In this document: one piece after another, positions 45,541 to 55,492 of the stretch | Layout: the number at the start of each line of letters is the position of its first letter | How positions within the stretch are numbered: the first letter of the stretch is position 1 | Assembly (NCBI RefSeq): GCF_000003815.2 | Contig: NC_049986.1 | Location: forward strand, 14,008,465-14,063,956 | DNA: 55,492 nucleotides | From: Branchiostoma floridae | Lineage: Eukaryota > Chordata > Leptocardii > Amphioxiformes > Branchiostomatidae | Reading direction: 5' to 3' | Translations under genes and position numbers: made by a program | The notes under the pieces: generated by a model | What the model was told of the DNA's origin: nothing | What the model saw: the letters and a program-made list of their open reading frames with translations, nothing else | Databases searched by the model: none

Positions 45541-46894
45541 ACTCTTCAAGGTTTTACTTTTGTCAGAAGGTGTGTTTTGAAAATTATATGTTAGAATTGT
45601 ACTTCTAGTTCTGCCTTGACTTCCATTTGTATGCTTGGTCACTTTGACAGTAATTACCTATTTTTCAGGAATGCATATTGTCCCTGGCCCATTGACTCTC
45701 CTTTTTTCCACAGGTGGCAGATTAGGTACCATTGATCTTTTTCCATGAGAGTAAATGTATGCAGTAGATAGGTGTCCTAAGACAAGATATGAACAGGCAA
45801 TCTTCATTCTGAACACACAACACAAGCAGTCTTGAAGTACAAGTTCTGCAGAGTTCAATAATTGCTTTTCAGCTGACTTTGAGTCTGACATCCTGTAACC
45901 TGAACATGTACATGTAGCTCTTGACTCCAGAATTTTAAAGACCAGGTCTGACCTGAGGCCTCTTCATCAGCACTTGGCCATCAATTGCTTTCATCAAGAA
46001 AAGAAAGAAAGTTTTCTGAAACAGTCGCCAGACTTTCTGGCTGCACAAAACACATCATTAGTGGAGGCTCTACTTTTCTCCTTTTTTTGAATCAGAAGTA
46101 CTTGAAGTACATACAGCAAGCAGGGATAAAGTAAGGTCGATATTGGAAATGTCACCATCATGTAAGTTAAAGTCATTTCCACACCAGATTGTATGGTACT
46201 TAGGCAAGCACTCGTCTCTATTTGAATAGCCCTTGGGCCACACAACTCTGTGCAATCACTACAAAAGGTAGCTAGTCCAATACCATTGAACACCATCAGA
46301 ACTTACAAGATTAAAAAGTTTTTGCAGGCAATTTTCTAGCTTTAACCCACGGACTTGTCCTTTTGCCCTTGGAGCAGACCTTGATTGACATGTAGTGGGA
46401 GTAATTTCATACCTTGGTGCACCTGTAGGCTAGGATTAATGAAGTAGATTAGTGCCAAAGGGCAGCAGCATGTTGATGGGAGGATATTAGACCTGTGCAC
46501 GAAGGTGCAGTCATCTGTGATTCCAGCGTAGCAAGCAGAGGTATTCCCTGCATTCAGATTTCAAAGACGGCTATATCCCTGTGCAACTTTACTGCCGTTT
46601 TTTTTATCACCCGTTTCCCCACGGCGATAATGCCATATGCCCCTAGAGGCCTTTACAAACTGTGGTTGCTTTTAGTACATGTGGAAACTGGATTTCTCAT
46701 AAAAAGTCTCCAATGTAAGACGGGTCTCTATAAGTTATTAACATGCAGGCAGGTGCCGTTGGCCAAGTACATTTCTTTCAGCCGAGTTCCATCACGCACT
46801 GGACGACTTGACTGGTTTATGGCATGAATGATGAGTAATCGCAGTAGGAGGTCTGTATTCTTGATTCACCTCACGATAGTTGTGGTATGTTGTA
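45541..46894. other. Non-coding stretch
   Basis: No confident gene. At 45669 a good acceptor (CCTATTTTTCAG) opens MHIVPGPLTLLFSTGGRLGT, which continues to a stop near 45749. A second acceptor lies inside it at about 45715. It could be a terminal exon but has no further support. Confidence 0.4.
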
Positions 46895-47485
46895 CATGAA
46901 GCTTTTTTCCAGACAGACCTTTTGATAGATATCTGTTTAAATGATACCTCATCAACTTGTTGATTTTGAATAAAGCAGATGTTAAGCAAAACAAAGGCAT
47001 CTTTTCTGTAAAGGAATGCTATTCACCTGTGCAAAAGCTAGGTGTGACAGGTCGTTCAGTGTAAATTGTAATATATCCAGCTGCTACTGCACCAAGTCCC
47101 TGCAAAGCTGGTGTATTTATACGCTGAAGGGCGGTTATACTGGCTTTATAGATACAGATACAGATATTGCTATTTATTGCAACAGATTTAACAGATAAAA
47201 AAACTATCCTGTTCTCAGTTCTGTTCATGGAGTGGGTGTCAAACAAAACAAAAGGATCCTGTCTGTATGCAACATGCGCCCTTTATTACATCAGACACTC
47301 TGTCACGACAGTCATCTGATTTTACAGATATAGCTTTTGAGTGATACATCTATGAAGTCTCCTGTCCTCAACATTTGGATAGAACAGATGCAAAGGGACC
47401 TTGTCATAGCGCAACATGTATCATTTATTACACTAGACATTGTATCACCTTTTGACAGCTATCTGATTTACAGAGCTTAAGCAGA
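46895..47485. repeat. Three diverged units of about 130-200 bp
   Basis: Blocks near 46900-46950, 47250-47340 and 47395-47480 share AACATG-, TTTATTACA, AGACA-T, TCACnTTTTGACAG and TATCTGATTTACAG-like text. The similarity is partial and boundaries are rough. Confidence 0.45.
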
Positions 47486-48088
47486 TCTCCCCGGCTCCCC
47501 TGTGCATACATGTACATGTATCTCGTTCTATTTAAGCCATCTCTGACATGCTGTAAGGGAGGGCATTACTGGAGACAGACAGTCTGTACCACAGTCTCAT
47601 TGATTTTCTGGGCCTGGTGATGACATGGCCTGCTGCTGTGACGTAAATGCTGAAACCCTGAGGCAGGTAACGTTTTGATCTTTGATTCGGGAAGAGGAGG
47701 AAGTACTTAGACTGAGGCCAGAGTTTTTTTTCCAGGAAAAAGAAAATTGGATAGCAAGAAATCTGGCTTGAGGGTAGGGATGTCAGATCATTTGATTTAA
47801 ACAGCAAAATTTCTACCCTGTAGGATAAAAGCCTTTGTGGGTGGAGGGGGTGTTTTTATAATACAGTTGTGGCTTCCAGTTATTTTTATGGAGGATCAAA
47901 CAGCACATTTTCACTCCATTTTTCTAGCAATATTGATTTTGATATGGTTTGTAGAATAATGGTTGGCTATCATGTGATATGATTTGTAGAATTGTGGTTA
48001 GCTATCTAACCACACCTATAATTCATGAAACCTTTACAAGAGTATTGTATGTCCATACATGCACATAAGTGTACCAGCACTATTCATA

Positions 48089-48180
48089 CCTATTATATAA
48101 AGTATAAAGAGGTATCAAACACTTTTATGTAGAGTATAGAGAGGTATTCAAACCTATTATGTAGAGTATAGAGTTCAAAC
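48089..48180. repeat. Short tandem repeat, about 40-bp unit, three copies
   Basis: TTATGTAGAGTATAGAGAGG and variants recur about every 40 bases, each followed by TATTCAAAC-like text. Confidence 0.65.
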
Positions 48181-49403
48181 ATCGTAAGGGAGAGTGATGC
48201 ACTATCTCATTCCAACAGTGCAACTTTGTATTGATTTTGTGAGAAGATCTATCAGAGAGAAAGTATCCTTAACACAGCACAGGAAATGGGTTCCTGCCCA
48301 GGTCTACTCTTCAGATCCATTCTCGATAACCCTGCGCCCTTGGATTACCCTTATTGGATTCGTGAATTCCGCCTACACGTATGTTCAATACACCCTGAGT
48401 GGAAGAATTACGTGTGTAGATCCTCAAACTACATGTATACATAAATCATATTTCCCTAACCACAAAGCATGATAGTGTACTGGATCTACATTTTGAAAAA
48501 GGCCAAGTGTTGTAGGTATAATAAACTATGGTAGTAGTCCTTGACAGAAATGATAAATAAGGGACAGTTTGAGACAGGACATATCAAGTCACTCCCCCTC
48601 AATCCTGTATCCAAACCTGTATCTGACATAAATCCCACTATAAGTGAGATTGTGGACATACCTAACTTTTTCCCCATTCCTTGATGTCAATTTTGTATCA
48701 TGGTATTTGCCCATGGAATGGTTGAAAACTCACTCTAAATAACACTAAAATGTTTGGGATGCACTATTCTTTTAGAATGTGCTGTTAGTAAAGGTGTGTC
48801 AACATGGCATGAGAACAATGTTAACTTCTGCACAGCCATACCAGAGATGAGATGTTATTGTACGAATTTGTAGGGTAGACAGGTGATGAGCTACCTGTTG
48901 TCAGGTACAGACCTGTATTCCTGCTAAGATGTCCTTTATAATAATTGACCAGGTTAGTTACATGTTACTTTTTGTGTGAGGCTTGTTAGGGAAGGAAACC
49001 ATATCTGTCATACTTTCTTATGATTAGGCATGTTAAAAAGCCAGTTGAACTGAAATGAGTATTCTCCAGAGATTCTGCCTAAGAAGCCTTTCTCCAAACC
49101 TTAACAATTTATTTCATTATTGCTAACCAATCCAGGGCCATATAACTACAATTGTATGCATGTAGTTTGTCTTACTTAGCAAAGCCAATAAAAGGTAGGT
49201 AAGTGATGAGGTACATAATGTATGGTAGTGGACAACAACCCCCCTCTCCCCATCACAGGATTGCTCCATGGGGGACACGGATCAACAACCCAGAACAGTG
49301 GGATCTATCAGTGTCATATTTGTGAGCCTCCATCAGGATTCAAGCCGCCTGCCCTGCAAAAGTCCTGACACATCAAAACTTTCAAGTGTGGTCATGCATA
49401 CAA

Positions 49404-49621
49404 TGTTAGTTCACCTTTATCTGTAGGGTAACCTATATCTGTTGTATATAAAAATTGGGTATTTGGGGATCATGAAGTCGATGGAAGGTAGTTTCACATT
49501 GCAATATCTTGAAAATGTAGACATTTGAAACCCAAATCGTTGACCTGAAATCTCTAAATACCCAGTTTTTAAAAACCACGAATCTTGGTTACCCCACAGA
49601 TTAAGGTGAACCAGCGTTACA
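49404..49621. mobile_element. Palindromic MITE, copy B (about 218 bp)
   Basis: TTAGTTCACCTTTAT and AGGGTAACCTATAT at the left are inverted as ATCTTGGTTACCCCA and TTAAGGTGAACCAGCG at the right. The interior folds (GGGTATTTGGGGAT against ATCTCTAAATACCC). It is the same family as 11865-12084, diverged in the middle. Confidence 0.7.
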
Positions 49622-50332
49622 TCATATGAATACGCACAATTGTGAGAGTGCCAACAAGTGATCAGTCAAAGGACTCTTGATTACACCGAGGTTCTTGATG
49701 TATTTTAATGGCGCTTTGCCCCAAGGGTCTATGTAAATGACTCTCTCATGAGGTATAGCATTAGAGATAGATAACTCAATTTGGGTGTACTGTCAAGAGG
49801 CCTGTTTCGGATTGATTAATGATTGTCAATCTTTCTCCTTCAAAACTGCCTATTGTAAAGGAAGGTTGGTAAAATGATTGTTATTGATTGAAATGAAAGG
49901 TTGTTTTGGTATTGTTGTATTGACCACAGTTTTGCTTCAGACCAGGAAATTTATGACATAGCTATTGTTCTGATAGAAATGATATTATGGCAATTGTTGT
50001 AGAAATATTTGCTTTAGGAAATTATTTATATGTTTTGGTTCATACACATTGTACAGATTTCATCTTTACTACATTACAGTTCTGTGACGTACCACTCTTA
50101 GATGCAACCTGAACATTTTCATTACAACATTATCATAGCATTGCTGAAAAACAAAAATTCTACATTTTTGCAATGTCTTATCAATACCTAAAAGTAAAAG
50201 TAAAAGAATAAAATAGCCTTGAGCATGTCCTTTTGATGTACAAACATGAAATCTTTGTTGGTGGTCCCCAAACACCTGACTTAAGTTGTCTCTGATTCTT
50301 CCTGCTGACATCTCATACTAAATCTCATAAGT

Positions 50333-50342
50333 AAGTTTTACC
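50333..50342. repeat. Left target-site duplication of the long-TIR element
   Basis: AAGTTTTACC, identical to 51051-51060. Confidence 0.65.
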
Positions 50343-51050
50343 TAATCTCCAAGCAGATCCTACGGTAGCATAAGACAGTATCAAAGCTGCCAGAGGAGTG
50401 AAGCCGGCTTAGGAGTGTGTTTTGCTATCGGGGATCTGCCTCCACTGAAACAGGGAGGAGCATTTCTATTATATCATGCTGGCGCTGCTATACCTGGTAG
50501 CAGTGTACGAACTTGACTTGAAGTTCATACAAGAGAAAGCCTTACAACACTCACCATGCTCGGGTGAGAAAGAAGATGACACACCCCCTCCTTGCAGTTA
50601 TTTCATTACATGCTGGTGCTGTTGGAAAAGGAGTCTATTGTTGTGCCAAACGTGGCAACAACGTAACACTTCTCACTCCTACGCTTACCATTAGGTACTT
50701 NNNNNNNNNNNNNNNNNNNNNNNNNNNNNNNNNNNNNNNNNNNNNNNNNNNNNNNNNNNNNNNNNNNNNNNNNNNNNNNNNNNNNNNNNNNNNNNNNNNN
50801 TGAATTGCACTTCGACCAACAGTCACCGACCAGGACGTGTCTATCACAGAAGCCACCGCCGGACATGAACGCGGGCAAGTCGCGCGTACACGGCACGTGC
50901 AGTGGCACGGGAAACACTTGGATGCTAATAGCCTTTGTTCTATCCGACTGGGGGCACATCCCCGGTAGCAAAACACACTTCTAAGCCGGCTTCACTCCTC
51001 TGGCAGCTTTTGATACTGTCTTATGCTACCATAGGATCTGCTTGGAGATT
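50343..51050. mobile_element. Long-TIR non-autonomous DNA transposon, about 0.7 kb, interrupted by an assembly gap
   Basis: Terminal inverted repeats of about 100 bp begin AATCTCCAAGCAGATCC (50344 onward) and end with the inverse at 51050. They match except for a few bases, such as CTACGG/CTATGG and one extra A. Perfect 10-bp direct repeats (AAGTTTTACC) flank the element. Long TIRs with 9-11-bp duplications are typical of Mutator-like elements; that assignment is inference because no transposase is visible. The interior on either side of the gap has short open frames without recognisable domains. Confidence 0.65.
50701..50800. other. Assembly gap (100 N)
   Basis: Exactly 100 unknown bases, probably a placeholder of unknown true length, lying inside the long inverted repeat, a structure that commonly breaks assemblies. 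Confidence 0.99.
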
Positions 51051-51060
51051 AAGTTTTACC
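51051..51060. repeat. Right target-site duplication of the long-TIR element
   Basis: AAGTTTTACC, identical to 50333-50342. Confidence 0.65.
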
Positions 51061-54000
51061 ACCTTGTCAAGGAAGGGCCTGCTAAACAGCGCCACCTAGT
51101 GAACTGCTAACAAACTGCATCAAAATGCCACCCTGTCTGTTACCAGTGTTAGAGACATGTCTGATACAGTATTGGGCAGGGACACTTGCTACCTACTTGA
51201 GTAAAATGTGGTTGGTTTTCACAAGACACGAATTTACTCAGGTTGCAAGAGGCTTAGAGAGGAATGTTCCAGCATGAAGTAGTCGTTAAAGAGCTTAAGC
51301 ATTATTTTCTGTTACTCCCGGCTACATGATGAAGCAGGATTATGTCCATACAGATGACTTTTGGGGGATGAATGGCGGTTGATGGATGGCTTCCAAGTAA
51401 ATGAGCAGTTGTGATGACTTTGGGATGATTGGTCCAAACTGATTAAAACTGGTGCTGGTGCTATATCTCACATTCTCATCTGTTAGAAGATGGGAGAGGG
51501 GGCAAGCAGGGAAATCTGCAGTACGGTCAGGAAGTGATTTCATAGGCAGAAATTAAGGATCTTGAACATCTTTCACAGAAATGAAGCGAACTCATTTTTT
51601 CAGAAGTTGGAAGGAAAGTATACCCAAGTGTGAGTACAGAGTTTGAAGTTGTTATTTCTTTTTTAGCTGAAGGTACCGTAGGTGGCAGAATTGACAGGTC
51701 ATAAAAGCTTTAACTGTAGTCTATCGTATTATTGTTTGTTTTTCAAAGCATTTTGATGTTTTACTCTTTTAACTCTAGCATCAGCAATCCCAGGTGATTT
51801 CTGTAATTGTGTATGGTTTCTAGAGTTTGTGTCCTTCTGGATGACTACTAGTTACCTATCTATTATGTATATCACGACATATTGGACCACACCTTACCAC
51901 ACCCCGTTTCAGTTTATAACGTTGAAACTAATTTCATAGCCAAAGGTGTGTTGTATATCCTTCTAACCGGTAAGTTTACAGAGGCTGTTTGTGAGACTGT
52001 TTTATATAGCCTTAGTGTACATAGCTTACATGTTGCTGCATTTCTATGTGCTTATAGTCATACTATTGCCAATATATCAATGACTTTTATTTTTACAATG
52101 TTATCAATATTCCCTAGATGTGGTGGTATTGTATAAGGAATGTATTTTACGTTAACTGTTTTGTACTCAGTTGTCAATACCTTTGAGTTGCATAAAGGTA
52201 GCATCCAAAACTTGCTTTGAAGACCTAGATCAATGTACTTCCTCATATTTCGGGTGTTTTTAGATTCAGAGTGCCCTTGGCAATTCATCAGTCTTGTTTT
52301 TACATATGTGAGGATCAAAGGCATATTTCAAAGTGTGTTTTTTTTTTTTAACAATATCAAAAGATCGAAGAATCAGAGGGTAGGATGAACAGTAACCAGG
52401 ACAATTGTGATACTGCAAAGAATTTTCTTCGGTGTTTGCTGTTCTTTGAAGTGCAGGAATAGCATGCTATCTGCATGGTAGAATGATTGGTCCCACCCTT
52501 TGTAAATTATGTAAAGAATCTGATACAGTTCTTCAAAGGAGATGATCATGATGTCTGTGATAAGAGGAACAAGATGGGTCATACTCATAGGCAGCTATTA
52601 TAGTATGAAAACTGAACAAAAGCCAGAATTTAGGGCCTACTCCCCTTTTCTCGGTAGGTCCCTTTAGTGGACATTATACTCATTTATATAACGGAGAATG
52701 TAGTGTATCTGTTCCATAGAGTATTATATTTTGTATCAGGGCTCTTTTTGATATCGAAGTGAGCCGTACCCAATACCAAGAGAAATGTACACAGTAATGA
52801 CATGGATGGTGGCAGTCATGTGTACCTGCATGTGTCAGCACCTCATTAATCATTCACTATCAGTCAAGTTCGGCCAATGACTCAACGGCATTTCCTCCGT
52901 TGCCATGACAACTCATTCAAACACCAGCCATCCCCTATCTTCTAAAGATTGTCTGAGATGCGCATCTTTTAAATTGTAGATATAGCCTTGGGCACGGGGT
53001 TTACATCTCAGTCTATATTTCCCAGTGTTGTAATATTTTGTAGAGGAAGTTGAGCATACCCAGTCAGCAATGTTCTTATGTCCCAGAAGACATTCATCCA
53101 GTATTAGCGTGTCTGAGTCCAACAGTAAGTAGATATAATCTTCTGTAGTACATTGTAAGCCTTGCATGGGCAGCGGAGTAGGACAGTAATTGAAATGAAG
53201 GCTTGAATTATTTATTATGATGGCTCTGTTGCCTCCAATACAGACAGTCATCAATCTAGGGTAAGTTGCAAGTACGTATGTCTTTTTGTATCTTTTATAT
53301 AGGTTTCTTTTGGTCTTGGGTAGGTATCAGTTGCCTTTTTTGTCCTTTTTCAATGAAAGGGAATTTTATCTTAAATGTATAGTGCCATGTCGTGATTCCT
53401 GTTTTCCAGGGTTTTGCAATTTTTGAAATAAGGTTTCAGCATTTACCTGCACCCAGAGAGAACAATGATTGCATGTGTATGCTTTGAATTGCAGTCCAAT
53501 TAGTTTTAATATCTAGTTTTCTATGTTCAAAACATCTGGATGTGGTTCTGTAAAATCTTGATTCCAAATAATTTTTGAAAGCAGCAAACTTGGCAATGAC
53601 ACAGTCACTATAGCCATATCACAAAAGGAGTCATTGTATAGGTTATTGTGCTATTTGCATTTGTACCAGTATGTATGTTAGGTAACTTATTACATGTAGT
53701 ACATACAGTAATTATTTGTGGCTTTACGCTTTATAACAGGACAGTAGGCAAAATGTAGTAATGTTACCTTTTTAAATCTTTGATATAAAGTTTTTCTTGG
53801 CATACTGACCCTCTCCAACTTTGTTTTTGCTGGAATAGTCCTTAACCTTTCCTCCAGTATCAACTTGAAAGTTTCTTGGTGTGCATCTCAAGTCTCGTAT
53901 ATGTACTTAACCTCCTTATATATATAACTCCTTGTACATTTGACTGGACAGGTGTTCATAAAGCAACAAACAGAAAAGAATTTGTGCTCCGAAGATTTGT

Positions 54001-55185
54001 TTCTTTTTTCTTGCTTTCACTTTAAAAATGTTGACTCTGAGTAAGATATAGGAGTTGAATGACCTTTAGCCCAGTGTTTTTAGGTTGTACTACAGGTCTA
54101 TTGTGTTTGCTGTCTGTGACATACTTCTAGTGTTTAGGATGTTAGACAGTGTCCAAACAGTGGTGGTAGATTATCTTGGCCAGTGTCAGGAATAAAAACA
54201 ACCCCAGCCACAGCTGTATATACAGGTAGTGGGCAGTTTCTCTGACTTAAATCTGTGAATTACATGAAAAAATGATGACTTAGACACCTGAAATATTTGT
54301 ACTTTTATCTATTGTTTCTTCTTTTCTAATGAAGTTTAAAAACAATCAAAAGTGAGGTCATTGTATGAAAATAGCAGTGGTCTAATCCTGTCCGCAGTTG
54401 TATTTTGCATGTGGATGTAAACAAACAACAACTGTTGGCCCTGAGTAAGCGGCAGTGTGCCCACAGTAAACTGTCAAGGTTCAGATAAGGTAGAAACACC
54501 CTGGGCAGCCCCTGCACCCACCTCTGGTCATGTGAGGCCTTTGTTGTTCTGTCTGGAAGCTACCATTCTCAGTGTTTTGTGGGTCACTTTTTCAAACAAG
54601 CTTATATATTACAAAGTATGGACACCCTTTTCTGTGCTTGTAAGATACCAAACACTGAGTTTGACTTGCACAAAGGTAAATAAACACCACAAATCTTCTG
54701 TAAGATTTTCCTAACAAAGAGTTGATATATGGCAGACAACATATAAAAGTTAACTCTTAACATAGGACCCCCTTGGGGAAGATAATAAAGGTAGGTTCTG
54801 TTAGTGGAAGTGGAAGAACTAGTCTGGGAGACTCCAGTCCTGTTCCTGCACTGGAAGGCTTCCCTGATCCAAGCCCATCTAGTCTTGTCCTGTATTCCCC
54901 ATCCGGATTTAATACTGACCTACACTGGCTACAGCTTGACTCTGCGCCAATTTCCGGTGGAACTTGGTACACTCCCCTCCCTGACTCAAAACTTCCACGT
55001 GAGCTTCTGAGTTACTGTGGAAGTTTCCCTCCCTATGACCTGACTGGCCACTCCTTGTGTTTATGCCTGTCCGACTGGTTGGTGTGTCTTGCTGAAGGAA
55101 CACAGACTTGCATAGGACATTCTTTCAATGGTTGCTGGAACTCTGATCTTGGAGACAAACTTGCAGACTACCCAGGGTTTCTAAG
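51061..55185. other. Non-coding stretch, probably intron
   Basis: No confident gene. Near the right end a plus-strand frame is open from 54761 to 55294 (Ser/Pro-rich, e.g. SVSGSGRTSLGDSSPVPALE). It overlaps the exon called at 55186 in a different frame, so at most one is used there. AAAG|GTAGGT at about 54788 is a good donor-like site. Confidence 0.4.
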
Positions 55186-55323
55186 CAAGACTAGAAATGG
55201 AGCTGAGAATAGACGTACCGGTACAAAATGTACCAAGTCCAAAGAAAGACGTTCGGAGAGGTTCGGTTGTGATCCACAACCCGAATGTTGGTGATCTGGC
55301 AGTTATGCCTTTTGATGGAGAAG
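55186..55323 (+). CDS. Candidate exon; possible start of an RB1CC1/FIP200-like claw domain
   Basis: An acceptor of modest quality (GGGTTTCTAAG) is followed by two bases and then an open frame: RLEMELRIDVPVQNV, PSPKKDVRRGS, VVIHNPNVGDLAVMPFDGEG. It ends at GAGAAG|GTAAGG, a strong donor. The basic linker followed by a hydrophobic strand and VGDL weakly resembles the entry to the C-terminal claw domain of RB1CC1/FIP200, the autophagy scaffold. The resemblance is short and could be chance, so no symbol is given. The entry phase (two bases) matches the exit of 1100-1193 and also of any other phase-1 exon. An alternative acceptor four bases downstream would change phase. The rest of the gene lies beyond the window. 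Confidence 0.4.
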
Positions 55324-55492
55324 GTAAGGTCCAAAACTGTTCATTTTACTCCCACTATTTTGTTGATAAATCGTGTTCCTTTAAGTAATGTATGGTAGTG
55401 GCCTCTTAGTTCCTTGTTTCTCTGTGTCTCTGACGTCATCATGCTAGACGAATAACGTTGTGGCTGTTGAGTATGGGAGGTAAAAGAAGAGC

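Noticed and set aside
1-55492. tRNA, rRNA, CRISPR arrays and bacterial operon structure
   Set aside because: No cloverleaf, rRNA core or regularly spaced repeat-spacer array was seen; the window is animal nuclear DNA.

Overview
This is an animal (metazoan) nuclear genomic window, AT-rich and mostly non-coding. It has short candidate exons with GT/AG splice signals, many kinds of small DNA-transposon derivatives, and one full-length non-LTR retrotransposon. The combination best fits an invertebrate deuterostome, most likely amphioxus (Branchiostoma): a CR1-type LINE whose first protein carries PHD and esterase domains, palindromic MITEs, and frequent local tandem duplications. The species is inferred from style, not from a marker gene.

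Host genes. The left edge (0.3-1.2 kb, + strand) holds two exons that join in frame into about 68 codons of an unidentified acidic protein. The right edge (about 55.2 kb, + strand) holds one more probable exon, whose VGDL-containing sequence weakly recalls the start of the C-terminal claw domain of RB1CC1/FIP200. Its entry phase matches the exit phase of the second left exon, but nothing else ties them together. A few weaker exon candidates (11.4 kb minus; 18.4 kb and 35.3 kb plus) are listed at low confidence. Everything between looks intronic or intergenic.

Mobile DNA. The dominant feature is a LINE of about 6.3 kb at 36.4-42.8 kb. It has an uninterrupted 814-aa ORF1 (J-domain-like N-terminus, PHD finger, coiled coil, SGNH esterase, basic Pro-rich tail) and an uninterrupted 1184-aa ORF2 (APE-type endonuclease, reverse transcriptase with YADD, C-terminal zinc knuckle). 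A short 3' UTR ends in a stem-loop and a TAAA-type tail. All recognisable catalytic residues are present, so this may be a young, competent copy. At 4.6-7.0 kb lies a 2455-bp hAT-like non-autonomous element with a perfect 8-bp target duplication, two 525-bp inverted arms, an internal minisatellite and four tandem units of about 200 bp. Other elements are a 0.7-kb long-TIR element with 10-bp target duplications enclosing a 100-N assembly gap (50.3-51.1 kb), a 1.07-kb repeat with hairpin end (9.4-10.5 kb), a TA-flanked 0.69-kb TIR element (18.7-19.3 kb), and several 120-225-bp foldback MITEs, two of one family (11.9 and 49.5 kb).

Local repeats. Diverged tandem duplications with 100-470-bp spacing recur at 11.5, 14.7, 30.8, 31.5, 44.9 and 46.9 kb, and a 30-bp minisatellite lies at 2.5 kb. 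No rRNA, tRNA or CRISPR was seen, and no bacterial-style operon. Exon and element boundaries were read by eye.
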